Of a stretch of 64,000 bases of DNA, positions 29,813 through 38,827 are shown one piece after another. Position numbers and translations under genes: made by a program. The stretch lies in assembly GCA_016722525.1 (NCBI GenBank), contig JADKJB010000003.1, forward strand, positions 248,001 to 312,000, written 5' to 3'. The notes under the pieces are model-generated. The model searched no databases, was not told the origin of the DNA, and worked only from the letters and a program-made list of their open reading frames with translations. Within the stretch, counting starts at the first letter, position 1, and each line of letters opens with the position of its first letter. The DNA is from Bacteroidota bacterium (lineage in GTDB: Bacteria; Bacteroidota; Bacteroidia; AKYH767-A; OLB10).

Positions 29813-31300
29813 TTGGGTACACTCAGAAAACTCGCCAGCCAGTCAGCCATTTACGGCCTAAGTAGTATCATAGGCCGTTTTCTCAATTATTTATTGGTCC
29901 CACTCCATACCAATATTTTTACCCAACCGGGCCAATATGGGGTGGTAACAGAACTGTACGCATACATTTCGTTTCTCATGATTATCTATACCTATGGTAT
30001 GGAAACCTCTTTCTTTCATTTCTCCGAAAAGGAAAAGGAAAATAAAAACAAAGTTTTTAGTACCGGAATGATAGCACTCTTGTTTTCGACACTACTGTTT
30101 TCCGGGTTCATTGTGCTTTTTTCCGACCAATTAGCCGCCATATTGGATTACGAAAAACATCCTGAATATATCATCTGGATGGCGTTAATAATTGGATTCG
30201 ATACTTTAACGGCCTTGCCTTTCGCCAGACTTCGCCAAAAAGGGAAAGCTCAGAAGTTTGCTTTGCTAAAAATCGCAAATATCAGTATCAATATCGCCTT
30301 CAATATTTTATTTTTTATTCTGCTGCCTGTTTGGAATAAAGCCGATTCAGGGGTGTTGAAATCTTTTGCTGATTTGGTTTATGATCCTAAAGTTGGAGTG
30401 GGATATGTTTTTATCGCCAACCTTTTAGCCAGCGCAGCAACGGTGGTGATGATGCTTCCTGACTTCCGTTTCAATAAAAAGGATTTCGATACAAAATTAC
30501 TAGGTAACATTGTTTTGTATTCGCTTCCACTTCTTATTGCTGGCCTTGCCGGAATGGTGAATGAAACACTGGACAGAATAATGATTAAATTTCTGGTGCC
30601 TGAAAAAGCAACCGCAATGAAACAATTGGGTATATACGGAGCCTGTTATAAACTTTCAATATTGATGACCCTCTTTATTCAGGCTTTCAGATACGCGGCA
30701 GAACCATTTTTCTTTGCCCAGTTCAAAAAGGAGGATGCCCGAAATGTTTATGCAATGGTGATGAAATATTTTGTGATTACTTGTGCCATCATATTTTTGG
30801 CTATTATGATGTATCTGGATGTAATTAAATATTTTATTGGAAAAAATTATTGGCCGGGATTAAAAGTTGTGCCGGTTTTGCTTTTAGCTAATATGTGTCT
30901 TGGAATTTTCTTTAATCTGAGTATGTGGTATAAGTTAACCGGTCAAACCCGCTATGGGGCCTATTTTGCTATTTTTGGGGCTACCATTACCATTATCTTT
31001 AATTTTATTTTGATCCCCAAAATGGGATTTATGGGAGCAGCATGGACTACGCTCATTTGCTACTTTTCAATGATGTTGTTTTCCTATTACATTGGCCAAA
31101 AAAATTACCCTGTCAACTATGAAACAAAAAAAATTCTTCTATACGTGGCCTTTTCGATTTTGCTTTTCTTGCTAAGTCAGCTAATCTTGAAATTTTTGAA
31201 TCCGGGGCTTGTTTTGCAACTATCCATTAATACCATAATTTTGTTTGGATATTTATTTGTACTTTCAAAATATGAAAGGCCTCCGGTTACAACAGGTTAA
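29813..31300 (+). CDS. Wzx-like polysaccharide flippase (MATE-like, MVF/MOP superfamily)
   Basis: Multi-pass membrane protein of 495 residues with about 12-14 predicted helices, belonging to the polysaccharide biosynthesis/oligosaccharide flippase family. The N-terminal LRKLASQSAIYGLSSIIGRF and LNYLLVPLHTNIF are family-typical. It is likely to flip a lipid-linked glycan across the inner membrane; the substrate is unknown. Start is a TTG at 29813, giving an N-terminus (MGTLRKLASQ) that fits relatives. It precedes dut by 11 bases. Confidence 0.87.
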   Translation: MGTLRKLASQSAIYGLSSIIGRFLNYLLVPLHTNIFTQPGQYGVVTELYAYISFLMIIYTYGMETSFFHFSEKEKENKNKVFSTGMIALLFSTLLFSGFIVLFSDQLAAILDYEKHPEYIIWMALIIGFDTLTALPFARLRQKGKAQKFALLKIANISINIAFNILFFILLPVWNKADSGVLKSFADLVYDPKVGVGYVFIANLLASAATVVMMLPDFRFNKKDFDTKLLGNIVLYSLPLLIAGLAGMVNETLDRIMIKFLVPEKATAMKQLGIYGACYKLSILMTLFIQAFRYAAEPFFFAQFKKEDARNVYAMVMKYFVITCAIIFLAIMMYLDVIKYFIGKNYWPGLKVVPVLLLANMCLGIFFNLSMWYKLTGQTRYGAYFAIFGATITIIFNFILIPKMGFMGAAWTTLICYFSMMLFSYYIGQKNYPVNYETKKILLYVAFSILLFLLSQLILKFLNPGLVLQLSINTIILFGYLFVLSKYERPPVTTG

Positions 31301-31311
31301 ATTTACGTACT

Positions 31312-31746
31312 ATGAAAATTAAAATTATCAATCACTCTCATCACCCCCTGCCTGCATACGAAACAGGATTGTCTGCGGGAATGGATCTCCGTGCCAATCT
31401 TGACGCTCCGGTGGAACTACTGCCTTTGCAACGACAACTTGTCCCAACCGGATTGTTTCTCGAATTGCCGGTTGGTTATGAAGCGCAAATCAGACCCCGC
31501 AGTGGATTGGCTTTCAAATTTGGAGTCACGGTGTTAAATTCTCCCGGAACTATAGATGCGGATTACCGGGGAGAGATTAAAATCTTGTTAGTAAACATTT
31601 CTGATCAGCCATTTGTAGTGAAGGATGGGGAACGAATAGCACAAATGGTTGTGGCTGAACATGCCCGGGTGGTTTGGGAGCAAAGTCAAGAATTAAATAC
31701 TACTGATAGAGGAGCAGGAGGCTTTGGACATACGGGAACAAAGTAA
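31312..31746 (+). CDS. dut: dUTP diphosphatase
   Basis: Hydrolyses dUTP to dUMP, limiting uracil in DNA. 144 residues with the five trimeric dUTPase motifs: AGMDLRANL, RPRSGLAFKFG, NSPGTIDADYRGEIKI, GERIAQMVV and GAGGFGHTGTK. Intact and of standard length. It lies 11 bases after the flippase gene, an arrangement that may mean cotranscription. Confidence 0.96.
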   Translation: MKIKIINHSHHPLPAYETGLSAGMDLRANLDAPVELLPLQRQLVPTGLFLELPVGYEAQIRPRSGLAFKFGVTVLNSPGTIDADYRGEIKILLVNISDQPFVVKDGERIAQMVVAEHARVVWEQSQELNTTDRGAGGFGHTGTK

Positions 31747-31828
31747 TTGGTTGATTATCAATTAAATTAGTTTTCTATTATTCCTGAGGATTCCTGATTT
31801 ACTAACAGGATAATAGACCCCATTTTTG

Positions 31829-31836
31829 TACTTTTG
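31829..31836 (+). promoter_or_regulatory. Putative -7 box of the nucleotidyltransferase gene
   Basis: TACTTTTG matches TAnnTTTG and lies 48 bases before the ATG at 31884. Confidence 0.4.
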
Positions 31837-31883
31837 CGCTTCCTTTCAAATGATTACATTTAATTTAAACGATTTAATACACT

Positions 31884-32629
31884 ATGAAAATTATTGTGCC
31901 AATGGCAGGAATGGGGAAAAGGATGCGTCCACACACCCTTACAATTCCTAAACCGCTTATTCCGGTTGCAGGTAAACCAATAGTGCAGCACCTGGTGGGA
32001 TAATATGGGTGAGCAAAATTGAGGATCCTCGTATGTTTGGTGTGGTGAAGTTGGATGGTTCAGGAATCATTACAGATTTTGTTGAAAAACCTCAGACTTT
32101 CGTTTCCGACCTTGCTATCATAGGTATTTACTACATCAAAGACGGTGATAATCTCAAAAAGGAGTTGCAATTTCTAATAGATAACGATATCCGCGACAAA
32201 GGGGAATACCAGCTTACCAATGCTTTGGAAAATATGAAACTCAAAGGCAAAAAGTTGCGCGCAGCAACCATTGAAGAATGGCTCGATTGCGGTAATAAGG
32301 ATGCCACCGTGTACACCAATCGTAGAATGCTGGAAATTAAGAAAGGCACTGCTGCTAATAAAACCGCTTCTGGTAATATCAAAAATTCAGTAATTATTGA
32401 GCCTTGTTATATTGGAGAAGATGTTAAAATTGAAAATTCAGTCGTTGGTCCATTTACTTCTGTTGGCAAAGGAACACAAATATTAAATTCAGTTATTAAA
32501 AATTCAATTATACAAACCAATTCAATTGTTCAAGCTGAATGTATTGACAATTCCATGATTGGAAATTTTGTTCAGTTAAAAGGAAAAATGAGTGAGTTTA
32601 GTATGGGGGATTATACCACTGAGCTTTAA
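31884..32629 (+). pseudogene. Sugar-phosphate nucleotidyltransferase with internal deletion
   Basis: The first 39 codons read MKIIVPMAGMGKRMRPHTLT and PKPLIPVAGKPIVQHLV, the nucleotide-binding start of the glucose-1-phosphate thymidylyltransferase family. After a stop at 32001 the reading frame resumes as IIWVSKIEDPRMFGVVKLDG and continues through VEKPQTFVSD, a hexapeptide-repeat C-terminus (IKNSVIIEPCYIGEDVKIEN) to 32629. In relatives about 75-80 residues separate these two parts. Roughly 225-240 bases of coding sequence are therefore missing at about 31995-32005, including part of the active site. This is either a real deletion or an assembly collapse. The promoter and both ends are preserved. 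Confidence 0.75.
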
Positions 32630-32639
32630 GCACTATAGT

Positions 32640-32647
32640 TATATTTG
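32640..32647 (+). promoter_or_regulatory. Putative -7 box of the TPR lipoprotein gene
   Basis: TATATTTG matches TAnnTTTG and ends nine bases before the ATG at 32656, implying a very short leader. Confidence 0.45.
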
Positions 32648-32655
32648 ATTCGCAA

Positions 32656-34404
32656 ATGTTGTTGAAAAAACTCTTCTTCTTTTTATTAATCGCAACCGTG
32701 ATGGCTGCTTGCAAGCCATCCCAAAAGGCAGCCCAACCAACGGCAACAACTACTCAAAAGGGAAAAAAAGTTTTATCTGAGGAGGAATCTATAAATCTGA
32801 ACTATCTTTTTGTAAATGCCAATAAAGAGAAAATCCTTGGTAATCCTGAAAAAGCAGCCGAACTTTTTGCTCAGTGCATTCGCATAGATGGAGGCAATCA
32901 TGCTGCCATGTTTGAACTTGCGAAAATTTATCTCGATCAGAAAAAGATCAATGATGCTATTTTCTTTGCCAGAACCGCTTATCAAATTGACCCTAAAAAT
33001 ACCTGGTATCGATTGTTCCTTGCCGAATTATTAATGGCTACTAAAAAAAGTGCCGAAGGAGAAGCTATTTATGCTGCACTGGTAAAAGAATATCCACACA
33101 ATGTTGATTATGCTTTCAAATTTGCTTCCGCATTATTATACAATGGTAAAATCCAAGAAGCTATCAAAGTTTATGACAAAGTGGAGGAAGAAATTGGAGT
33201 TAATCAGGATCTAATTATAGAAAAAGAACGACTCTGGTTGCGTTTGGGAAAAATAGATAAAGCTGCTGCTGAAGTTGAAAAACTGATCGCTAAAGAACCT
33301 TTGGAATTAAAAAATTATTCGTTGCTGGTGGAACTTTATCAAGTGAATAATTTGCCGGAAAAGGCTTTCGAAACTATTGGAAGAATGCAACAGGTAAATA
33401 GTAGCAGCCCCTATGTGTATCTGGCACTGGCTGAATATTACCGCAGTAATAATCAGAAGGATAAATCATTCGAACAATTAAAACTGGCTTTTGCAAGTAA
33501 AGAATTAGAACAGGACCTTAAGATCAAAATAATTTCATCCTACCTGCCAATTGTGCAGGGCAATCCGGAAATGTTGGAACAGAGTCTGGTGCTTGCTAAA
33601 ATAATGGCTGAAACTCATGCCAATGACCCTGTTTCACTTGCTATTTATGGCGACTTTTTAACTATCGATCAAAAGTTTGAAGCTGCTCAACAACAATATA
33701 TGGCTTCTTTAGCTATTGACTCCAAAAATGTGATGATCTGGCAACAGCTACTGATCTGCCAGTCTCAAATAAATGATTTGCCGGGGATGTTAAAAAGTTC
33801 TGAAGAGGCCCTTTCCTTGTTCCCCGAACAATCGGTTTTTTATCTTTTCAATGGGGTAGCATTAACTAATGCGAAGCGCAATGAAGAAGCCATTAAGTCA
33901 TTTCTTGCCGGCAGTAAACTTGTTGTTGACAATGATGATCAACTTAAGGAATTTTATACCAGGTTAGCTGATTGTTATAATACGCTGAAACAATTTGATG
34001 AGTCGGACAAGTATTTTGATAAAGCCTTAAAGCTCGATCCTAATGACCCGTTAGTATTAAATAACTACAGTTATTATTTGTCGCTGCGAAAAGCTAATCT
34101 TGAAAAGGCAGAAACTATGTCGAAGCGTTCCAATGAACTAAGGCCCAACCAGGCTTCCTATGAAGATACTTATGGCTGGATTTTATTCGTAATGGGAAAA
34201 TATGAAGAAGCCGAAAAATGGCTTCAAAAAGCACTCGACAACGGAGGTGCAAATAACGGAACCATACTGGAACATATGGGGGATGTTAATTTCAAATTAG
34301 GGAAAACAGAAAAAGCGCTCGATTTCTGGAACCGTGCTAAATTAGCAGGCGATGCCAGTGATTTGATCGATCAAAAAATCATGGACAAAAAATTCTATGA
34401 ATAG
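32656..34404 (+). CDS. TPR-repeat lipoprotein
   Basis: 582 residues with a lipoprotein signal peptide (lipobox VMAAC, Cys near residue 19) and tetratricopeptide repeats over most of the length. Examples are AAMFELAKIYLDQKKINDAI, VYLALAEYYRSNNQKDKSFE, FYTRLADCYNTLKQFDESDK and GWILFVMGKYEEAEKWLQKA. It is probably an envelope protein-interaction scaffold. It overlaps the DUF4292 lipoprotein gene by eight bases, and that gene overlaps the EnvC-like gene. The three form an envelope operon, and the TPR protein may belong to the same assembly (inference). Intact. Confidence 0.88.
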   Translation: MLLKKLFFFLLIATVMAACKPSQKAAQPTATTTQKGKKVLSEEESINLNYLFVNANKEKILGNPEKAAELFAQCIRIDGGNHAAMFELAKIYLDQKKINDAIFFARTAYQIDPKNTWYRLFLAELLMATKKSAEGEAIYAALVKEYPHNVDYAFKFASALLYNGKIQEAIKVYDKVEEEIGVNQDLIIEKERLWLRLGKIDKAAAEVEKLIAKEPLELKNYSLLVELYQVNNLPEKAFETIGRMQQVNSSSPYVYLALAEYYRSNNQKDKSFEQLKLAFASKELEQDLKIKIISSYLPIVQGNPEMLEQSLVLAKIMAETHANDPVSLAIYGDFLTIDQKFEAAQQQYMASLAIDSKNVMIWQQLLICQSQINDLPGMLKSSEEALSLFPEQSVFYLFNGVALTNAKRNEEAIKSFLAGSKLVVDNDDQLKEFYTRLADCYNTLKQFDESDKYFDKALKLDPNDPLVLNNYSYYLSLRKANLEKAETMSKRSNELRPNQASYEDTYGWILFVMGKYEEAEKWLQKALDNGGANNGTILEHMGDVNFKLGKTEKALDFWNRAKLAGDASDLIDQKIMDKKFYE

Positions 34405-35253
34405 AAAGAATTCATACAATTGTATTTTGAAAAACTCGTATCTTTTTTTTATGTCTTTTATACTCCTGATTTTTAGTGCAGGTTGTAAAACCACTCATAA
34501 AGCAAGCACGCCTAAAGTTAAAGACGAACGAAAAACTGTTGACAAAACAGCCCCGGACTTGCAACAGCTAATTAGTGAAAATTCTTTTAAGTCAACTACA
34601 CTTACAGCTAAGGCTGCTGTTAAAGCTGTGGTAGGTGATCAATCAACAGCATTTAACATAAACCTCCGTCTTTTACGGACAGTGTAATATGGATATCGGT
34701 TTCGCCGTTACTTGGTATCGAAGTGGCTCGTGTCATGATCACCCGGGATACAGTAAAATTTATGGATCGATTAAATAATAAGTATTCCGTTTCCGACTTT
34801 GATTTTCTGAATAAATTGCTTCATATGAATGTAGATTTTGATATACTTCAGGGCATTCTAACCGGCAATTTATTTGCTTATAAAAAAAACAAATTCAATT
34901 CGGTTTACCTCGAAGATAAATATTACATTTTGAGTACCCTGAGTAAACGGAAACTGAAACGCTCCTTGGAAGATGCCGATCCAAGTAAACCAATTATTCA
35001 GGATCTTTATATTGATGGCTTAACCTATAGGATAACACATTTGAGTGTTGAAGATCAAAAGACAGATAAATCATTACTTACAGATTATTCCGATCACCGG
35101 CAAACCGAAGGAGGTTTATTTCCTTTTCATTCCCATACCGAAATAATAGCCGAAAAGAATGTAAAAATCGAAATTGATTATAGCAAAATAACGCTGAATA
35201 ATAATCTTGAATTCCCTTTCAATATACCTTCCGGATATGAAAAGATGTATTAA
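34397..35253 (+). CDS. DUF4292 lipoprotein (one-base frameshift)
   Basis: Bacteroidota lipoprotein (lipobox FSAGC) of the DUF4292 family, probably with a LolA/LolB-like fold. The frame breaks at the T4 run 34671-34674. One extra T joins NINLRL to TDSVIWISVSPLLGIEVARV, and the rest (TRDTVKFMDRLNNKYSVSDF, FNIPSGYEKMY) follows in frame to 35253. It overlaps the TPR gene upstream by eight bases and the EnvC-like gene downstream by 17. Function unknown; an outer-membrane or lipoprotein-related role is plausible. Confidence 0.78.
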
Positions 35254-36466
35254 GGTTTTTTTCGTTGTTTTATTTTTCTTTATTGCTGGTTCTTCTTTTG
35301 CTCAAAGCAAAAAGGAATTAGAAAAAAAGAAGCAGCAGTTGCAGCGGGAGATAGATGAAACAAATAAACAACTGCAGGCTACTTCTAAAAGTAAAAAACT
35401 CACCTCAGTACAAGTCAATGCTTTGAAAAAAAAAATCAGACTTCGTCAGGAGCTGGTGAATACCATTGATGGGGAGTTGAATGCTTTGAGTAATCAGATT
35501 GAAACTACTTCTGGTGAAATTACCAATCTGGAACATAAAATGAATCAGCTCAAAAGTGAGTATGCTAATATGATTCTTTTTGCTCAGCGAAATCAAGGTA
35601 GCTACCAAAGAATGATGTTTGTTTTTGCCTCCGATAATTTTAATCAGGCCTACAAACGTTTAAAGTATCTTCAACAATACAGCGAAGACCGAAAGAGGCA
35701 AGCAATACTTATTGATAGTACGCAAAATCAACTTGCTTCTAAAAAACGTGTTTTGGAAGTGCAAAAAGTCGAGAAAACCTCTTTGAGAAATACAGAAGTT
35801 AAACAAAAACAAAATCTTGAAATTGATAAAAAACAACAGGACCAGGTTTTGGCAAAATTACAAGACAATGAAAAGCAATTAAAAAAGCAGCTGGAAGAAA
35901 AACAACGCGCAAAACGAAAACTGGATAAAGCCATTGATGCAATGATCCGAAAGGAAATTGAAAATGCTAAGAAAAAGGCCACTGCATCTGGAAAAAAGAA
36001 TGTTACCAACTCAAATGTTTTTTCACTCACGCCGGAAGCGCAAAAGCTATCCAGCAATTTTGCAGGAAACAAAGGTAAACTCCCCTGGCCTGTTGAAAAA
36101 GGTCGTATCACTAGTAGTTTTGGTGAACACCCGCATCCAGAACTGAAAGGTATTGTGGTGAAAAATAATGGTGTCGATATTCAATCTTCTCCTAACAGTC
36201 AGGCCAGATCTGTATTTGATGGGGAAGTTACCGGAGTGATATCCATCCCTGGGGCAAACAGTGCTGTTATTGTCAGACATGGCGAATACCTGAGTGTTTA
36301 TTCTAATCTGGAGGATGTTTTCGTAAAAAAAGGCGACAAAGTTACTACTCGTCAGAAGATAGGCAAGGCATACACGGATTCTGATGCAGGTATTTCAGAA
36401 CTGCACCTGGAGATATGGAAGGGGACTTCTAAGCTGGATCCTTCCGGTTGGTTGGCCAGGAATTAA
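35237..36466 (+). CDS. EnvC-like murein hydrolase activator (degenerate LytM/M23)
   Basis: Exported protein of about 409 residues: signal peptide ending at SSFAQ, a long coiled-coil region (about residues 25-250, Lys/Gln/Glu-rich), and a C-terminal M23 (LytM) domain beginning near ITSSFGEHPHPELKG. The metal ligands are incomplete: the usual H-x-G-x-D has become NNGVDI, and the last motif reads LHLEIWKG. This is the pattern of EnvC-type activators, which stimulate amidases at division instead of cutting themselves. FtsX is the known kind of membrane partner. The ATG at 35237 is preferred because it gives a clean signal peptide. Confidence 0.88.
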   Translation: MKRCIKVFFVVLFFFIAGSSFAQSKKELEKKKQQLQREIDETNKQLQATSKSKKLTSVQVNALKKKIRLRQELVNTIDGELNALSNQIETTSGEITNLEHKMNQLKSEYANMILFAQRNQGSYQRMMFVFASDNFNQAYKRLKYLQQYSEDRKRQAILIDSTQNQLASKKRVLEVQKVEKTSLRNTEVKQKQNLEIDKKQQDQVLAKLQDNEKQLKKQLEEKQRAKRKLDKAIDAMIRKEIENAKKKATASGKKNVTNSNVFSLTPEAQKLSSNFAGNKGKLPWPVEKGRITSSFGEHPHPELKGIVVKNNGVDIQSSPNSQARSVFDGEVTGVISIPGANSAVIVRHGEYLSVYSNLEDVFVKKGDKVTTRQKIGKAYTDSDAGISELHLEIWKGTSKLDPSGWLARN

Positions 36467-36486
36467 CAATTTCTTGTAAAATGTCG

Positions 36487-36494
36487 TACCTTTG
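36487..36494 (+). promoter_or_regulatory. Putative -7 box of tatA
   Basis: TACCTTTG matches TAnnTTTG; the tatA ATG follows 22 bases later. Confidence 0.4.
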
Positions 36495-36515
36495 TAGCTA
36501 TATAATACAAATAAC

Positions 36516-36716
36516 ATGTTGAATCTCATCATTTTAGGATTTATCGGTGGCCTTGGCGGAACAGAAATTCTGTTGCTTATTGTGGTCATACTCCTCTTCT
36601 TTGGCGGAAAAAGAATACCTGAACTTGCAAAAGGATTAGGTAAAGGCATTCGTGAATTTAAAGATGCCTCCAGCGGAAAATCTGACGAGCCCAAAGATAT
36701 TCAGAAGAAAGATTAA
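36516..36716 (+). CDS. tatA: Sec-independent protein translocase TatA/TatE
   Basis: 66-residue pore-forming subunit of the twin-arginine pathway. One N-terminal membrane helix (about residues 14-30), then the hinge and amphipathic helix FFGGKRIPELAKGLGKGIREF, and a polar tail. This is the signature of TatA/E. It is needed for export of folded proteins such as ActB (twin-arginine signal, 43.2 kb). Followed by a strong hairpin terminator. Confidence 0.93.
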   Translation: MLNLIILGFIGGLGGTEILLLIVVILLFFGGKRIPELAKGLGKGIREFKDASSGKSDEPKDIQKKD

Positions 36717-36746
36717 TAATCCGGAGTTGCCGGATTTATCAATACT

Positions 36747-36784
36747 GCTGTCACACTCTAAAAGAGCGTGGTGGCTTTTTTTTT
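36747..36784 (+). terminator. Intrinsic terminator after tatA
   Basis: A stem of about 12 pairs (GCTGTCACACTC against GAGCGTGGTGGC, with one mismatch and some G-T pairs) with a short A-rich loop, followed by nine Ts. Confidence 0.75.
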
Positions 36785-36793
36785 GAGAAAATG

Positions 36794-36801
36794 TATATTT
36801 G
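36794..36801 (+). promoter_or_regulatory. Putative -7 box of the zinc-ribbon gene
   Basis: TATATTTG matches TAnnTTTG, 16 bases before the ATG at 36818. Confidence 0.4.
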
Positions 36802-36817
36802 AATTTTCAAAGATTTT

Positions 36818-37651
36818 ATGAACGAGCACTATTTTATAAAATGCACTAATTGTAATCACCTCAACTCTTTCAAAACTGAGTTTGTTACTTTTTGTGACCA
36901 ATGTGGCAAAAAGTTAAAAAATAATTTTCAGGAGTGGATTAAAAACAATCCCGGCAAAACGATTAAAGATTTCAAGAAAGAAATTTGTGTAACTGACAAC
37001 GGGCATTCAGCAGTTAAAATTCCATTGAAACGGAATCGATACCGAATTTTTGTCCCTTTACTAATTGGAGTGCTAGTTCTATTTTTAGTATGGATTAATT
37101 TTGCACCAATCGATCTAAAAGCAATCTATCTTCCTTCAAAAACACCCACTGCTATTTTGAAGGATAATTGGAATCGGAGTACTTATGGAAAGTATGGGAT
37201 AGCTATTTCTGCTCCTGAAAAACTAGTAAAAATTGAACCTAACTATCCGGATGAACTTAAGCCGTACATAGTAGAAATGGAATCTTTCAATTACCGTCCA
37301 TCAAAGAAATTCACTGTAGCTATAAACAATACTTTCTTTAAGGAACAGGTTCGATTAAGTCTGTAAGGTGCCGCTGTTAGTTTCTTAAATGTATTAATAA
37401 ATACCAATGGAATCAGTAACGTAGAGTTTGAACAAAGTCCCTTGTTGATTGAAGATGTGCGAGGTGTTTTCATAGAGGGTACTTATCATGAAAAAGGAAC
37501 GTTTATGAAGTTTCAGTGTGCGATTTACTGCAAGCGTTCTAATATTTGGCAAGTGGTTTCAAGTTATATGTATGTAGATGAAGTTGCAAATAAAGCTGCT
37601 GAAAAAATCCTTGACTCAATTGAAATCAGTTCTTTTGTAAAATCAGTTTAA
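36818..37651 (+). CDS. Zinc-ribbon membrane protein, uncharacterised (in-frame stop)
   Basis: N-terminal zinc ribbon with CTNC and CDQC pairs (about residues 9-30), a cytoplasmic part, one membrane helix (about residues 75-93, FVPLLIGVLVLFLVWI), then an extracytoplasmic domain. An in-frame TAA at 37364-37366 interrupts the gene after VRLSL. The same frame then continues as GAAVSFLNVLINTNGIS through IEDVRGVFIEGTYHEKG to 37651. No frame change is needed, so this is a nonsense codon or base error, unlike the homopolymer breaks elsewhere. I do not recognise a family or function. Confidence 0.65.
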
Positions 37652-37665
37652 ATAAAAATTTAACT

Positions 37666-38150
37666 ATGAATGGCGCCCATATTCATTTACTTTTAAATCA
37701 TGCTCCCATTCTTGGGTCTATTTTTCTTTGTGTTTGTTGCTTTACGGGTTATTTTCCGGAAACAAAAGTATTACGGCTGCCGCATTAGTTACTTTAGTAG
37801 CAGTGTCTTTATTTTGTATTCCAACATATCTTTCAGGAGAAGAAGCTGAACATGTAGTTGAATCAATAATTGGAATTAATAAAATAGCCATGGAATCGCA
37901 TGAAGAGCAAGCTGAAATTGCTTTTTGGGTGTTATTAATGAATGGAGCAATCGCGCTTGGCACCTTAATTTCTGCATACAAAACAAGTTTCTTTTCTAAA
38001 CCTCTTCTTTGGATCAACCTGTTACTTTTAATCATTGTGGTTGCATTAATGACCCGCACAGGCAACTCAGGAGGGCAAATTCGCCATAGTGAAATCAATG
38101 CCACAGCCCAATTAGCTAAAAACTTGAATAGCGGGAAACAAATATTTTAG
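37666..38150 (+). CDS. DUF2231-like membrane protein (one-base frameshift)
   Basis: About 161 residues with four predicted membrane helices. The start MNGAHIHLLLNHAPILGSIF has the His/Asn-rich first helix (HLLLNHAP) of DUF2231-like proteins, and LPTYLSGEEAEHVVES-like IPTYLSGEEAEHVVES follows helix 2. The frame breaks in a T5 run at 37721-37725; one extra T gives GSIFSLCLLLYGLFSGNKS and continues to 38150. The family is thought to bind haem or metal at the conserved histidines, but this is not established. It follows the zinc-ribbon gene by 14 bases. Confidence 0.68.
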
Positions 38151-38326
38151 CTTAAAGTAGGGCTTTGCCTTGAAACCAAATGGTATTTAATTTTCTATTT
38201 TGAATAGGGTAAAGCATTCATTTTCAATAAACAATAGCCCTTTCTACATTATTTGAATAATTTCTATTAATTTTTTCACATCAGGGTAGTGACTTTAATC
38301 AGGTTTTAAAATGATTTGCCTCATGC

Positions 38327-38355
38327 TTGTATGGCCTCATAATTTAATACATTTG
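38327..38355 (+). promoter_or_regulatory. Putative Bacteroidota promoter of the 38.4-kb gene
   Basis: TTG at 38327-38329, an 18-base spacer, and TACATTTG at 38348-38355 (TAnnTTTG). The ATG at 38375 follows 19 bases later. Confidence 0.5.
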
Positions 38356-38374
38356 TTATAAATAAATTAAAATC

Positions 38375-38755
38375 ATGGAAGGAACTAAGATTGAAATACT
38401 GCATAACGAACACCGCGAATGGTTAAATAAGTTGGATTTTTATAAGGATGATTTGCCAATTTTGAGAAAAAGACTGGAGGAGGTAGCAGCTAAAAATACT
38501 GCCAAAGAAGTGATGCAGATGGTTGAACATTTTCAAAATCAATTTATCATTCAGCGTAATGAATTGGATGAATTTCGTCATGCTATTAAGCAACATGAAA
38601 ATAGTTTAGAAGCTGCAATCAAATCCAATGAAACAGCAATTAATCGTCAGCGATTAACAGATCATCCTGAAATGCGTGAAAGAATGGAACGCTTTGAAAA
38701 ATTGTTTCAGGAGTTTAGGATGGATTTATTGAAGTTTGTTGCTAAGCATATGTAA
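38375..38755 (+). CDS. Uncharacterised coiled-coil protein
   Basis: A 126-residue, highly charged, helical protein without signal peptide or membrane segment. Heptad-like stretches (EVMQMVEHFQNQFIIQRNEL and MRERMERFEKLFQEFRMDLL) suggest a coiled-coil or helical bundle. I do not recognise a family. It has its own promoter-like elements and stands alone between the DUF2231-like and thioesterase genes; no function is proposed. Confidence 0.65.
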   Translation: MEGTKIEILHNEHREWLNKLDFYKDDLPILRKRLEEVAAKNTAKEVMQMVEHFQNQFIIQRNELDEFRHAIKQHENSLEAAIKSNETAINRQRLTDHPEMRERMERFEKLFQEFRMDLLKFVAKHM

Positions 38756-38827
38756 TTTGCCCAAGCCTTTTTCTCTCCATCAGATGAAAAGCAGTTTTAC
38801 AATTGTTCCATAAATTTGAATAATTGT

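Noticed and set aside
35728..36111. Minus-strand open frame opposite the EnvC-like coiled coil
   Set aside because: It is the antisense of a Lys-rich coiled-coil region with Phe/Ser bias; the plus strand has signal peptide and M23 domain.
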